A DNA stretch of 64,000 nt from Aquimarina sp. TRL1 (GTDB lineage Bacteria > Bacteroidota > Bacteroidia > Flavobacteriales > Flavobacteriaceae): assembly GCF_013365535.1 (NCBI RefSeq), contig NZ_CP053590.1, forward strand, positions 4,144,501-4,208,500, in the 5' to 3' direction. The notes beneath the pieces were generated by a model, which saw only the letters and a program-made list of their open reading frames with translations, did no database searches and was not told the origin of the DNA. Shown in pieces: positions 9,728-19,381 of this stretch. Each line of letters begins with the position of its first letter. The first letter of the stretch is position 1. The position numbers were made by a program, and so were the translations under genes.

Positions 9728-9752
9728 AATAGAATTGTTTTTATGTTTAGAA

Positions 9753-9760
9753 CAAAATTA
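9753..9760 (-). promoter_or_regulatory. -7 promoter box of the DUF1338 gene
   Basis: TAATTTTG on the minus strand matches the Bacteroidota TAnnTTTG consensus. A TTG lies 15 bases further upstream. The expected transcript start is about 20 bases before the DUF1338 ATG. Confidence 0.6.
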
Positions 9761-9890
9761 CTAGTTTTGACCATTCAAACATGAATATTGAATCACTTTA
9801 ATTGATTTATCGATTGTTTTATGTCAAAATAATTTAAGGTGAAATAATAATAATGTTTTTGAAATAAAAACATCTAAAAAGAGAGAGTTT

Positions 9891-10373
9891 ATGAATCATT
9901 TTGATTACGTTGATCAACAAATATTGCTTCAGATCAGGGAAGATGCGAGAAAACCTTTTTCTCAAATAGCGGAAGAACTAAAGATATCCAATTCATTGGT
10001 TCATCAGCGAATTAGGAAATTAAAGCAACAGGGGGTTATCCAAAAGGCTGAATTTGTGGTTGATGAAAAGCAAATAGGGTTCAAAACAAAATCATATGTA
10101 GGGATTCGATTAAGAGAAGCGAGGTATGCAGAAGAGGTTGTCAAAGGCTTGCAGGAAATTCCTCAGGTATTAGAGTGTAATTATGTTTCCGGTTATTATG
10201 CTATTTTTATATTAGTTTTTGCATATGATAATCAGCATTTGAGAAAGATTCTTTACGAACAAATTCACAAAATTGATGGTGTGGCAGGAACAGATAGTTT
10301 TATTTGTTTTGATACAAATTTTAAAAGACCAATTCCATTGGATTACCTAACAAAGAATGCAGCGAATGAATAA
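9891..10373 (+). CDS. Lrp/AsnC family transcriptional regulator
   Basis: 160 residues. N-terminal HTH (about 3-62: DQQILLQIREDARKPF, then ISNSLVHQRIRKLKQQGVI) and C-terminal RAM ligand-binding domain (about 70-150: GIRLREARYAEEVVKGL, CNYVSGYYAIFI). It is an amino-acid-responsive regulator that would bind DNA as an oligomer. It overlaps the start of the dehydrogenase gene, so the two are co-translated, and it is divergent from the DUF1338 gene, which it may control from the shared 163-base region. A lysine or 2-aminoadipate effector is inference from the neighbours. Confidence 0.93.
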   Translation: MNHFDYVDQQILLQIREDARKPFSQIAEELKISNSLVHQRIRKLKQQGVIQKAEFVVDEKQIGFKTKSYVGIRLREARYAEEVVKGLQEIPQVLECNYVSGYYAIFILVFAYDNQHLRKILYEQIHKIDGVAGTDSFICFDTNFKRPIPLDYLTKNAANE

Positions 10374-13290
10374 AGATCAAAAATGGTCAGAACTTCAAAA
10401 ATCTCTTAAAGGAGAACTACATACGGATAGTCTGACAAGAACCTTGTATGCTACAGATGCATCAGTATATAGGAGAATTCCTGCCGCAGTTGTCTATCCC
10501 AAAGATACTGAAGATATACAAGCGATTATTTCTTTTGCAACCACATATAAAGTAGGAGTGATTCCCCGAACAGCAGGAACATCTCTGGCGGGGCAGTGTG
10601 TAGGAGAAGGGATTGTAGTAGATGTGTCCAGATACTTTACAGAGATTATAGCAGTTGATACAGACAAAAAGCAAGTAATCGTACAGCCTGGAGTTATCAG
10701 GGATGATCTCAATAGGTTTCTAAAGCCATTTGGTCTTTTTTTTGGTCCAAACACTTCTACTTCCAATCGCTGTATGATTGGAGGAATGGTAGGTAATAAT
10801 AGTAGTGGAACCACTTCTATTCAATATGGAGTTACTAGGGATAAGGTAGTTGAGATAAAAGCTATTTTATCTAATACAGAGGAAGTAACCTTTTCATCTA
10901 TAACTAAAGAAACATTTCATGCAAAACGGACTTTAGATTCTCTGGAAGGGAAAATCTATGATCATTTATATCACGAATTAATACCACAAAGAGTACAAGC
11001 ACAGATAGCAGAAGGTTTTCCTAAAAAAGAAATTCACCGGAGAAGTACCGGATATGCTATAGATGAAATAATCGATTCGGAAGTTTTTAAAGAAGAGGAA
11101 GATACTCTTTTTAATATGTGTAAGTTATTATCTGGGAGTGAAGGAACTCTGGCTTTTACAACAGAAATTACATTGCAACTGGATGAGTTACCCCCTGTAA
11201 ATTCTTTAATGATTGCCGCTCATTTTAGGACAATAGAAGATTGTTTACAGGCAGTAGCTCCTGTAATGAAGCATCCGTTATTTACCTGTGAGATGATGGA
11301 TAAGACAATTTTAGATTGTACAAAGAATAATAAGGAACAGGTAAAAAATCGTTTCTTTATAGAAGACGACCCTAAAGCTATTTTAATGTTAGAATTGCGT
11401 TCTGATAATGATGATCTATTAGAAGAGCAAAAGAGGGCACTGCTAACGACACTGGAAATGTCTGGATTAAGTTATGCAAACCCTATTTTGTATAACAAAG
11501 AAATAGATCAGGCATTGGAGTTGAGAAAAGCAGGTTTAGGGCTTTTGGGAAACATTGTTGGAGACAAAAAAGCAGTTGCCTGTATAGAAGATACAGCAGT
11601 AACCTTATCAGACCTATCGGATTATATTTTGGATTTTACCAAATTGATGAAATCCTATGGTCAGGAAGCAGTTTATTATGCACATGCAGGAGCAGGAGAA
11701 TTACACCTGCGACCGATACTTGATTTGAAAAAAAAGGAGGATGTTGTTCTTTTTAAAAAAATAACAGATGATGTTGCTGCTTTAGTAAAAAAATATGGAG
11801 GTTCTATGAGTGGAGAACACGGTGATGGAATTGTAAGAGCAGCTTATATCCCGTTTATGATAGGAGAAGATAATTTTCAAATTTTACAAAGAATAAAAAA
11901 GACATTTGATCCCCATTCAATTTTTAATCCAGGAAAAATAGTCAATGCTTATCCGATGGATGAAAAATTGCGTTATGAAGTTGACCGAAAAGAACCTGAA
12001 ATAACAACTTTATTGGATTTTACAGATTCATTAGGGATTTTGAGGGCAGCAGAAAAATGTAATGGAAGTGGAGATTGTAGAAAATCAGTAGAAGCAGGAG
12101 GGACGATGTGTCCAAGTTATAAAGCTACTAAGGAAGAAAAAGATACGACGAGAGGGAGAGCTAATACATTAAGAGAAATTTTAACCAATAGTCAGAAACC
12201 AAATGCATTTGATCATGAAGAGTTAAAAGAAGTATTTGACCTGTGTTTGAGCTGTAAAGGCTGTGCCAGTGAGTGTCCTTCTAATGTGGATATAGCGGCT
12301 TTTAAAGCAGAATTTTTATATCAATATCAACAGGAACACGGAACATCAATAAGAACGAAATTATTCGCTTATAACAATCAGTTAAATACCATAGGAAGGA
12401 TTCTTCCGGGATTAACGAATTTCTTTTTTTCTAATAAGATTACTGCTGGAATCCTTAAAAATGTAATGGGAGTTGCTTCAGCCAGATCACTTCCTTTACT
12501 CAGTAAAAAAACAGTAAAACAGTGGTGTAAAGAGAATTTGTCTTCATTACAACCTGCTAAGGAGAAAAGAAATGTATTCCTGTTTTTGGATGAATTTATA
12601 GATCAGTTAGATGCACAAATCGGAATTGATGCAATTGAATTACTGACGCAATTGGGATATAAAGTAACAGTGGTAGACCATAAAGAAAGCGGACGTTCTT
12701 TTATCTCAAAAGGATTGTTAAAGCAGGCCAAAAAAATAGCAAATCACAATATTGAACTATTTTCTGATTTGGTAACAGAAGATAGCCCTTTAATAGGAAT
12801 TGAACCTTCAGCGATATTGAGTTTTAGGGATGAATATCTACGATTAGCAGATGATAAAGATAAAGCAGAAACACTAGCGAAGAATGTGAGGACTATTGAT
12901 GAATTTATCTCATCGGAAATAAATAATGGATCCATTAAAAATACACAGTTCACTACCAAAAAAGAAGTGATTAAGTTACATGGGCATTGTCATCAAAAAG
13001 CATTGTCCAATGTGTTATCTAGCTTTAGCTTATTGAATATTCCTAAAAATTATAAAGTGACAGTGATTCCTTCCGGATGTTGTGGAATGGCAGGATCATT
13101 TGGGTATGAAAAAGAACATTATACGCTAAGTATGCAGGTAGGAGAACAAGTATTATTTCCTGCAATTAGAAAAACAGAAAAAGACACTATTATTGCAGCA
13201 GTAGGAACTAGTTGTAGACATCAAATTAAAGATGGAACCAATAAAGAAGCATTGCACCCGGTTACGATTCTTAGAAGAGCTTTACTTTAA
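10366..13290 (+). CDS. YdiJ-like FAD/Fe-S D-2-hydroxyacid dehydrogenase
   Basis: 974 residues. The N-terminal FAD-binding domain (about 20-270) has PRTAGTSLAGQ, GPNTSTSNRCMIGGM and NNSSG. A FAD-linked oxidase C domain reaches about 530 (HAGAGELHLRP, SGEHGDGIVR). The Fe-S part has CNGSGDC...MCPSY and LSCKGCASECP, and a CCG-type end (HGHCHQKAL, SGCCGMAGSFG). This is the fused architecture of E. coli YdiJ, a D-2-hydroxyglutarate dehydrogenase. The likely reaction is D-2-hydroxyglutarate to 2-oxoglutarate with electrons to quinone; D-lactate is an alternative. ATG 10366 overlaps the AsnC stop by 8 bases; ATG 10357 is also possible. The divergent HglS-like enzyme would make its substrate. Confidence 0.9.
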   Translation: MNKDQKWSELQKSLKGELHTDSLTRTLYATDASVYRRIPAAVVYPKDTEDIQAIISFATTYKVGVIPRTAGTSLAGQCVGEGIVVDVSRYFTEIIAVDTDKKQVIVQPGVIRDDLNRFLKPFGLFFGPNTSTSNRCMIGGMVGNNSSGTTSIQYGVTRDKVVEIKAILSNTEEVTFSSITKETFHAKRTLDSLEGKIYDHLYHELIPQRVQAQIAEGFPKKEIHRRSTGYAIDEIIDSEVFKEEEDTLFNMCKLLSGSEGTLAFTTEITLQLDELPPVNSLMIAAHFRTIEDCLQAVAPVMKHPLFTCEMMDKTILDCTKNNKEQVKNRFFIEDDPKAILMLELRSDNDDLLEEQKRALLTTLEMSGLSYANPILYNKEIDQALELRKAGLGLLGNIVGDKKAVACIEDTAVTLSDLSDYILDFTKLMKSYGQEAVYYAHAGAGELHLRPILDLKKKEDVVLFKKITDDVAALVKKYGGSMSGEHGDGIVRAAYIPFMIGEDNFQILQRIKKTFDPHSIFNPGKIVNAYPMDEKLRYEVDRKEPEITTLLDFTDSLGILRAAEKCNGSGDCRKSVEAGGTMCPSYKATKEEKDTTRGRANTLREILTNSQKPNAFDHEELKEVFDLCLSCKGCASECPSNVDIAAFKAEFLYQYQQEHGTSIRTKLFAYNNQLNTIGRILPGLTNFFFSNKITAGILKNVMGVASARSLPLLSKKTVKQWCKENLSSLQPAKEKRNVFLFLDEFIDQLDAQIGIDAIELLTQLGYKVTVVDHKESGRSFISKGLLKQAKKIANHNIELFSDLVTEDSPLIGIEPSAILSFRDEYLRLADDKDKAETLAKNVRTIDEFISSEINNGSIKNTQFTTKKEVIKLHGHCHQKALSNVLSSFSLLNIPKNYKVTVIPSGCCGMAGSFGYEKEHYTLSMQVGEQVLFPAIRKTEKDTIIAAVGTSCRHQIKDGTNKEALHPVTILRRALL

Positions 13291-13598
13291 TTGTTATCTC
13301 TTTGTTAATTATAGATAAAAAACATAGATATTTTGTTAAAATGTGTTTTTTGTCTATATTTTTTGGTGTTTTGTCGATTAAATAATGAAAAGTGTTATAT
13401 TGCATCTGGTTTTATTTATCGAATAGGTTATCTTATAAATCAGTATTCTTTTCGGTAAAATACCGTTAGAAGAATAGTGGTTTATTTTTATAAAGTTACT
13501 TGTATAACGATCTGATTTTTTGATTGTTTCTGAAAGTGTATTATACGTAACTCATTTGAATAAATCCTCTTTTCTTACATATCCCAAAACTATCAACT
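13291..13598. other. Gene-free region upstream of the TIG-domain protein
   Basis: Very AT-rich. No open frame with a plausible start and no strong hairpin were seen. No exact TAnnTTTG box occurs close to the next gene; CTCATTTG at about 13551-13558 is a partial match. Confidence 0.5.
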
Positions 13599-14750
13599 AT
13601 GAAAAGAACCATATGCCTTTTTTCTCTTGTTTTGTATCTAAGTCAGATTACTGCTCAGGTTGATGCAGATGCTTTATTTGTACTGCCAAGTGTTTCTTCG
13701 GTAGAAATGACTACTGTGACTACTCCGAAGGAAGGATCACTGGTGTATAACCAAGATGATAAAATGATGTATGAGTATGATGGAAGTTCTTGGGTACCGA
13801 TTAATAGAGGAGATGAGACAAAAGTAGTCGCAGATGATAATATAGTAATTACCGGTTCGGGAACTACTGCAGATCCTTATAGAATTCGGTCAGTTCCGGC
13901 AACTTTGACCGAAAATGCAGATGGAACTTATACATTTTCTAATGGTGTTGATCCAGATGTGACAATCACCTTTGCGTATATAGGAAATGTTCCTATTGTA
14001 TCTCAGTCATCAGCGACAGGAGGATGTTCCAATAAGTTCGAACCTAATGAAACCAGAGATGTTATTATTCAGGGAGATTACTTTGATGGGAGTGCTTCGG
14101 TAACGATCGTTGGACAAACAGTAAATTCTGTAACGGTCAATAGTATTAATCAAATTACTGCCAATGTTACTTCAGGAGCAACGACAGGAGATTTTGATAT
14201 TCAGGTGACTACAAATGCAGGAACAGGTACATTGACGAACGGATTTAGTGTCAAAACAGCATTAGTTACGAATGTATTTGCTGCAGGAGATATCACATTG
14301 TCCAACCAAATGTCATATACAGGAGGTGTATTAGATAGAGTTGTAAGTGCTGGATGGAACCAGCAGGGATATTCTACGGTTCATTCTATCCCGGCAGGAG
14401 GAGAAGGACATCTTAATTTTGTTTCAGGACCCAGTAATCGATATCGAATGATAGGATTAAATAGTGACCCGGCTACAAATGCGTCCTATAATACAATAGA
14501 TTATGCTATTTATTTAGTTGCAAATAGCAGGGTTTATGTTTATGAGAATGGAGCTTATAGAGGGAATTTTACAACCTATGTAGCAGGAGATAATTTTGAA
14601 ATATACGTAGCATGTAGTGGATTAGTTACTTATGCCAAGAATGGAACTGTTTTTTATACATCATCTATTAGTGCTTCAGGAGATTTGTACTTTGACTCTT
14701 CTTTTTATAGTAATAATGGAAATGTCTCTGGTTTGTCAATCTCTAATTAA
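13599..14750 (+). CDS. Secreted TIG/IPT-domain surface protein
   Basis: 383 residues with a signal peptide ending ITAQ. An N-terminal segment common in flavobacterial exoproteins follows (GSLVYNQDDKMMYEYDG). The central part (about 135-225) has an IPT/TIG Ig-like fold signature: IIQGDYFDGSASVTIVG ... GDFDIQVTTNAGTG. The C-terminal 150 residues are beta-rich, with no catalytic motif and no recognisable T9SS sorting domain. It is probably an extracellular or cell-surface adhesin-like protein, function unknown. It is monocistronic, closed by a strong bidirectional terminator. Confidence 0.75.
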   Translation: MKRTICLFSLVLYLSQITAQVDADALFVLPSVSSVEMTTVTTPKEGSLVYNQDDKMMYEYDGSSWVPINRGDETKVVADDNIVITGSGTTADPYRIRSVPATLTENADGTYTFSNGVDPDVTITFAYIGNVPIVSQSSATGGCSNKFEPNETRDVIIQGDYFDGSASVTIVGQTVNSVTVNSINQITANVTSGATTGDFDIQVTTNAGTGTLTNGFSVKTALVTNVFAAGDITLSNQMSYTGGVLDRVVSAGWNQQGYSTVHSIPAGGEGHLNFVSGPSNRYRMIGLNSDPATNASYNTIDYAIYLVANSRVYVYENGAYRGNFTTYVAGDNFEIYVACSGLVTYAKNGTVFYTSSISASGDLYFDSSFYSNNGNVSGLSISN

Positions 14751-14807
14751 GAATAAAATTATTTTTTTCGTATATTCAGTACTCTTTTTATAGTACTAAA
14801 AACAACA

Positions 14808-14850
14808 ACAGGTATTTATTTTTTTATAAAGAAAATAAATGCCTGTTTTA
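14808..14850. terminator. Bidirectional intrinsic terminator
   Basis: ACAGGTATTTATTTT (14808-14822) pairs with AAAATAAATGCCTGT (14832-14846), 15 base pairs with one G-U. It lies between convergent genes and has T-rich sequence on both outer sides. Confidence 0.85.
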
Positions 14851-14858
14851 TGTTTACT

Positions 14859-15719
14859 TTATTTTGAAGAAATAAATGACTCTAACATTTTGTACTCCAA
14901 AGCGAATGAAGCTTTAAGTTTTTCCTTCTCTTGTAGAAACTCTTCCTCTTTTTCTTCTTCGACAAGCGGTTCTATTTTTTCTTTTTGATAATGGACTAAA
15001 TTCCAGGTTTTATTGTCGTATTCTAATGCAGTGAGATTTTCTACCCAATCTCCGGAATTCAGATAAATACAGGAACCATTTTTGGTTCTGTATTCTTTCA
15101 TTTGTGGTTGATGAATATGTCCGCAAATGACAAAATGGTACTGATTATCAATAGCTAATTCTGCAGCAACTTGCTCAAAATCATTAATATATTTGACTGC
15201 TTTTTTTACACTATTTTTTATTTTTTTAGAGAGGGAAAACTTTTCTTTTCCCATTTTTACCAAAAACCAATTTATGGATTGATTCATAAGAATAAGTATG
15301 TCATATCCCCATCCACCCAGTTTAGCAAGCCATTTTGCGTTTTGAATAGAAGCATCAAAAACATCTCCGTGAAAAATCCATGCTTTTTTGTCATCCAGCT
15401 CCAAGACTAATTTATCTACAAGTTTAAAATCTCCCATTTGGACATCACTAAACTTTCGAAGCATTTCATCATGGTTGCCTGTAACATAGATTACTTCAGT
15501 ACCTTTTGACGCTAAAGTGATTATCTTTTTTATAACCTTGAGATGTTGTTTCGGGAAATAACGTTTTCTAAACTGCCATATATCTATAATATCCCCATTT
15601 AGTATAAGTGTTTTTGGCTGAATGGTATTTAGGTAATTGAGAAGTTCCTTCGCTTGGCATCCAAAGGTACCGAGATGTACATCTGAAATAATTACGAGTT
15701 CGACGTGACGTTTTTTCAT
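14859..15719 (-). CDS. LpxH-like UDP-2,3-diacylglucosamine diphosphatase (calcineurin-type phosphoesterase)
   Basis: 286 residues. Metallophosphoesterase motifs appear in order: SDVHLG, NGDIIDIW, GNHDE, HGD and CGHIHQP, ending NSGDWV. The family hydrolyses UDP-diacylglucosamine to lipid X in lipid A synthesis at the inner membrane. Bacteroidota proteins of this length with DIWQFR are assigned this role, though substrates of individual copies are not all proven. The C-terminal 30 residues are Glu/Lys-rich. ATG 15719 is chosen over TTG 15728, since homologues start near KKRHVELV. Confidence 0.85.
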   Translation of the reverse strand: MKKRHVELVIISDVHLGTFGCQAKELLNYLNTIQPKTLILNGDIIDIWQFRKRYFPKQHLKVIKKIITLASKGTEVIYVTGNHDEMLRKFSDVQMGDFKLVDKLVLELDDKKAWIFHGDVFDASIQNAKWLAKLGGWGYDILILMNQSINWFLVKMGKEKFSLSKKIKNSVKKAVKYINDFEQVAAELAIDNQYHFVICGHIHQPQMKEYRTKNGSCIYLNSGDWVENLTALEYDNKTWNLVHYQKEKIEPLVEEEKEEEFLQEKEKLKASFALEYKMLESFISSK

Positions 15720-16014
15720 ACAGAGCAAAGTACGTGAGCATACCTTAAAAACAGATTACCAAAATATAAGGATATTGTTAGGGTGATATTAATATTTTGA
15801 TGAATGCAGATGGTCAGACCTTCAGAATGTTATTTGTACACAGGGAAGAAGTAATATGATAGTTCGAATAAAAAGTCATTGATTTTTTTGTAATAAACAG
15901 TACATCAGAGCAATGAATTATAAAAGAAAACAGGTAGTTATTTTTAAAACCATAAATTTTCTAATTAAAGGGTGATTTATCCATAATAAGAGTGTAGTTT
16001 TTATAGATTACATT

Positions 16015-16022
16015 TACATTTG
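16015..16022 (+). promoter_or_regulatory. -7 promoter box of aroC
   Basis: TACATTTG is an exact TAnnTTTG match 17 bases before the aroC ATG, implying a very short 5' leader. It also argues against TTG 16030 as start. The 286 bases upstream, back to 15729, hold no supported gene. Confidence 0.65.
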
Positions 16023-16038
16023 TTAAAAATTGTTAGTA

Positions 16039-17103
16039 ATGGCAGGAAACACTTTTGGAACCTTGTTTAAGGTAACTACTTTTGGAGAATCTCATGGAAT
16101 TGCAATAGGAGGGATAATCGATGGTTGCCCGGCAGGAGTTTCTATAGACTTAGAATTCATACAAGCAGAATTAGATAGGAGAAAACCTGGGCAATCCGCA
16201 ATTGTGACTCAGAGAAAAGAACCTGATACGGTAGAATTTTATTCAGGAATTTTTGAAGGAATTACTACAGGTACACCTATTGGATTTGTGATAAAAAATG
16301 CAAACCAAAAATCAAAAGATTATTCTCATATAAAAGATTCTTTCAGGCCTTCTCATGCAGACTATACCTATGATAAAAAATACGGAATACGCGACTATAG
16401 AGGAGGGGGACGTTCTTCTGCCAGGGAAACAGCATGTAGAGTGGTTGCAGGAGCAATTGCCAAACAGGTGCTAACAAATCTAAAATTTAATGCATATGTG
16501 AGTCGAGTTGGAAATATTGATATCGATAAAGACTATACAACATTAGATTTATCATTAACAGAAAGTAACATTGTTCGTTGTCCAGATGTAGAAAAAGCTG
16601 CAGAAATGGAGCAGTATATTAAACAAATCAGAAAAGAAGGAGATACTGTAGGAGGTGTGGTTAGTTGTGTTATTTCTGGGGTGCCAATAGGGTTAGGAGA
16701 ACCGGTATTTGACAGGTTGCATGCAGCCTTAGGGAAAGCAATGTTATCGATTAATGCAGTAAAGGGGTTTGAATATGGAAGCGGTTTTGAAGGAGCTAAA
16801 CTAAAAGGAAGCCAACATAACGACCTTTTTAATGAAGATGGATCCACTAAAACAAATCTCTCTGGAGGAATTCAAGGTGGGATCTCTAACGGCATGGACA
16901 TCTATTTTAATGTAGCGTTTAAACCTGTGGCGACTATTATGCAAGATCAGCAAACAATCGATAAAGAAGGGAATATTGTCACTATGCAAGGAAAAGGAAG
17001 ACATGATCCCTGTGTGGTTCCCAGAGCAGTTCCGATTGTAGAAGCTATGGCAGCTTTGGTATTGGTTGATTATTGGTTGATTAACAGAGCAGCAAAAAAA
17101 TAA
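16039..17103 (+). CDS. aroC: Chorismate synthase
   Basis: 354 residues. It converts 5-enolpyruvylshikimate-3-phosphate to chorismate with reduced FMN, the last step of the shikimate pathway, in the cytosol. Signatures are [18 protein letters not shown] near the N terminus, [18 protein letters not shown] in the centre and [20 protein letters not shown] at the C terminus. Length is normal for the family. It is monocistronic, with its own -7 box and terminator. Another shikimate gene, aroQ, lies 23 kb away in this window and is not co-transcribed. Confidence 0.97.
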   Translation: MAGNTFGTLFKVTTFGESHGIAIGGIIDGCPAGVSIDLEFIQAELDRRKPGQSAIVTQRKEPDTVEFYSGIFEGITTGTPIGFVIKNANQKSKDYSHIKDSFRPSHADYTYDKKYGIRDYRGGGRSSARETACRVVAGAIAKQVLTNLKFNAYVSRVGNIDIDKDYTTLDLSLTESNIVRCPDVEKAAEMEQYIKQIRKEGDTVGGVVSCVISGVPIGLGEPVFDRLHAALGKAMLSINAVKGFEYGSGFEGAKLKGSQHNDLFNEDGSTKTNLSGGIQGGISNGMDIYFNVAFKPVATIMQDQQTIDKEGNIVTMQGKGRHDPCVVPRAVPIVEAMAALVLVDYWLINRAAKK

Positions 17104-17128
17104 GAAATAATCCTAATAATAGAATATT

Positions 17129-17168
17129 GCGGTAATCTTAAAAAAAGGTTACCGCTTTTGTTTTTTAA
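17129..17168 (+). terminator. Intrinsic terminator of aroC
   Basis: GCGGTAATCT pairs with AGGTTACCGC (one G-U) around an A-rich loop, followed by TTTTGTTTTTT. Confidence 0.85.
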
Positions 17169-17223
17169 TTTATATCTTGAACGCTGTTTTTACAAAAAAA
17201 TAATAAATCGATAACAAAATTAT

Positions 17224-18528
17224 ATGAAAAAACTGGCATTACATTGGCAGATTTTAATAGGAATGGCTTCGGGAGTTTTATTTGCTATTCTATTATCCAG
17301 ATATAGTTGGGGAGCGGACATTATTAAAGATTGGATAAAACCTTTTGGTACCATTTTTATAAATGCACTAAAATTGATAGCGGTTCCTCTTATTTTAGCC
17401 TCATTGATTAAAGGAGTTTCTGATCTTAAAGATATCTCTAAATTATCTAAAATGGGAGGGAGGACAATCGGAACCTATATTATGACAACCATTATTGCGG
17501 TTAGTATCGGATTGTTAGTTGTTAATATAGTGAAACCCGGAAATACGATTACAGATCAAACAAGAAATCAGTTGATCGAAAGTTATAAAGGGGATGCAGG
17601 GAGTAAAATAGCCGCAGCAGAAAAACAAAAAAGTGCAGGTCCTCTACAAGCATTGATAGATTTAGTACCTGATAATATAATAAAAGCATCCGGAGACAAT
17701 AGAAATATGCTTCAGGTGATTTTCTTTGCTATCTTTTTTGGGATTGGATTAATTCTGATACCAGAAGAAAAAGCACGACCTGTCAAAGCATTTTTTGATG
17801 GCTTTAATGAAGTGATTCTCAAAATGATTGATTTGATTATGTTGGTCGCACCTTATGGAGTTTTTGCTCTTTTAGCAGCACTTGTTGTCGAATCTCCCAG
17901 TACAGATTTGTTTAAAGCACTCGCACTCTATGCAATATGTGTTGTCGTTGGTTTGTTATTGATGATTGGGGTATATATCTTTTTTGTATGGGTAGTTACT
18001 AAAAGACCTCCGATTTCTTTTATTAATGGAATCTCTCCAGCCCAATTATTAGCCTTTTCGACTAGCTCCAGTGCAGCTACATTGCCTGTGACAATGGAAC
18101 GGGTAGAAGAGCACCTGGGAGTAGAAAAAGAGGTGACTAGTTTTGTCCTGCCAATCGGAGCAACTATCAATATGGATGGGACAAGTTTATATCAGGCTGT
18201 AGCAGCAGTTTTTATAGCACAGGCCTTCGGAATGGATTTATCATTTACTACTCAACTGGGAATTATTGCCACAGCAACATTAGCATCTATAGGTTCTGCC
18301 GCTGTACCAGGAGCAGGAATGGTTATGTTAGTGATAGTATTGGCACAAGCAGGAATCCCGGAAGCAGGTTTAGCATTGATTTTTGCTGTAGATCGTCCTT
18401 TGGATATGTGCAGGACAACTGTTAATGTTACAGGAGATGCTGCTGTATCTATGATAGTCGCAAAATCAGTAGGGAAATTAGGCGAACCCAATGTCAAAAA
18501 TTGGGATGATAATTACCAGGAAAAATAA
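17224..18528 (+). CDS. Dicarboxylate/amino acid:cation symporter (DAACS family)
   Basis: 434 residues, a GltP/DctA-type inner-membrane transporter taking up C4-dicarboxylates or acidic amino acids with Na+ or H+. About eight membrane helices and two re-entrant hairpins are expected. The Ser-rich hairpin (AFSTSSSAATLPVTME) and the ion and substrate region (GATINMDGTSLYQ, then AVDRPLDMCRTTVNVTGD) are intact. The Arg in DMCRT favours acidic substrates. It is monocistronic. Glutamate versus C4-acid specificity cannot be settled from sequence alone. Confidence 0.92.
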   Translation: MKKLALHWQILIGMASGVLFAILLSRYSWGADIIKDWIKPFGTIFINALKLIAVPLILASLIKGVSDLKDISKLSKMGGRTIGTYIMTTIIAVSIGLLVVNIVKPGNTITDQTRNQLIESYKGDAGSKIAAAEKQKSAGPLQALIDLVPDNIIKASGDNRNMLQVIFFAIFFGIGLILIPEEKARPVKAFFDGFNEVILKMIDLIMLVAPYGVFALLAALVVESPSTDLFKALALYAICVVVGLLLMIGVYIFFVWVVTKRPPISFINGISPAQLLAFSTSSSAATLPVTMERVEEHLGVEKEVTSFVLPIGATINMDGTSLYQAVAAVFIAQAFGMDLSFTTQLGIIATATLASIGSAAVPGAGMVMLVIVLAQAGIPEAGLALIFAVDRPLDMCRTTVNVTGDAAVSMIVAKSVGKLGEPNVKNWDDNYQEK

Positions 18529-18686
18529 TTGATAATTTGACGCAACGCATTCGAAACATTTGAATCTAATAGTAAATTGCCTCAGTGGAAATACGGGAGG
18601 TATTCTATTATGAAATGAATTTTACGTTCGAGAGAATTTCTATAAAGATCATATCTCGGCTGGAGTTAAAGTAAAAATGTTTTGAA

Positions 18687-18782
18687 ATGAGAGACTCTTA
18701 TTTAGTTTTTTTAATTCTTTTTTCAATTTTATTAATTATTAGTGTTTTTAATGGAGATGAGGATATTAATGAATATGTATAA
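18687..18782 (+). CDS. Candidate 31-residue single-span membrane protein
   Basis: A short frame starting ATG 18687 encodes 31 residues. A Met-Arg-Asp-Ser head is followed by a hydrophobic span of about 17 residues (LVFLILFSILLIISVF) and an acidic tail (NGDEDINEYV). The charge layout fits a small inner-membrane protein. It lies in an otherwise gene-free stretch and is followed by a strong terminator at 18871, which supports transcription through it. There is no exact -7 box, and chance AT-rich hydrophobicity is a real alternative. Confidence 0.35.
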   Translation: MRDSYLVFLILFSILLIISVFNGDEDINEYV

Positions 18783-18870
18783 ATAGTAAATAAACGTTGA
18801 CCTAACTTTTTATGAGTGCTTATAATTAAGTATGAATAAGGAATTATGAGTTATAGTAAAAAAGCATATA

Positions 18871-18905
18871 AAAAAGCTTCTGGAATTATTCAGAAGCTTT
18901 TTTTG
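18871..18905 (+). terminator. Intrinsic terminator
   Basis: AAAAAGCTTCTG (18871-18882) pairs perfectly with CAGAAGCTTTTT (18891-18902), with an 8-base loop and a T-tract. It could end the symporter transcript or that of the small frame at 18687. Confidence 0.8.
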
Positions 18906-19110
18906 AGCGGGGTGATAAACATTTCTTAAAGAAAATTATTTGTGTATTATAAAAACGTTTTTTCTTGATCTTAAATAGTTGATAATCTGTGTGTAAAGAT
19001 GTTGAAAAAGGTGTTTTTTACGGTTTCTTACAGAAAATCAATTGAAAAAAGGGGGAAAACCCCTATTTTATTTTAGTCCAACTCCCCTTAACTTGCGGTA
19101 TAAATTAGCA

Positions 19111-19118
19111 TACTTTTG
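19111..19118 (+). promoter_or_regulatory. -7 box of the 60-residue membrane protein gene
   Basis: TACTTTTG matches TAnnTTTG and has TTG 15 bases upstream. It overlaps a possible TTG start at 19116 and so favours ATG 19152 as the real start. Confidence 0.55.
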
Positions 19119-19151
19119 AATAAAGATTTACAGACTCTTAAACATAAAACC

Positions 19152-19334
19152 ATGAAAAGACTATTTTTACCCTTAGTGTTACTGACGGTAGCAGTTATCT
19201 GCCTCAGTGTAGTACATATAGATAATGTCAATAAGATAAATACCGAATCAGAGAAATTGCGAAAAAAGTATCAAATAAAATCGGGAGAGCAACAAGTAAA
19301 TAAAATAGAAACCATTGATGCAGAAGAAAGCTAA
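19152..19334 (+). CDS. Small single-span membrane protein, unknown
   Basis: 60 residues. One N-terminal hydrophobic segment (LFLPLVLLTVAVICLSVV) is followed by a polar, Lys/Glu-rich tail that may be helical. It could be a signal anchor with a periplasmic tail, or a cleaved signal peptide. No family is recognised. The upstream -7 box and the Met-Lys-Arg start support expression. Nothing in the neighbours hints at a role. Confidence 0.55.
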   Translation: MKRLFLPLVLLTVAVICLSVVHIDNVNKINTESEKLRKKYQIKSGEQQVNKIETIDAEES

Positions 19335-19381
19335 GTAGACAATTTTAGACAACCGTCTTATAACCAACCAATCTTTCCTTT

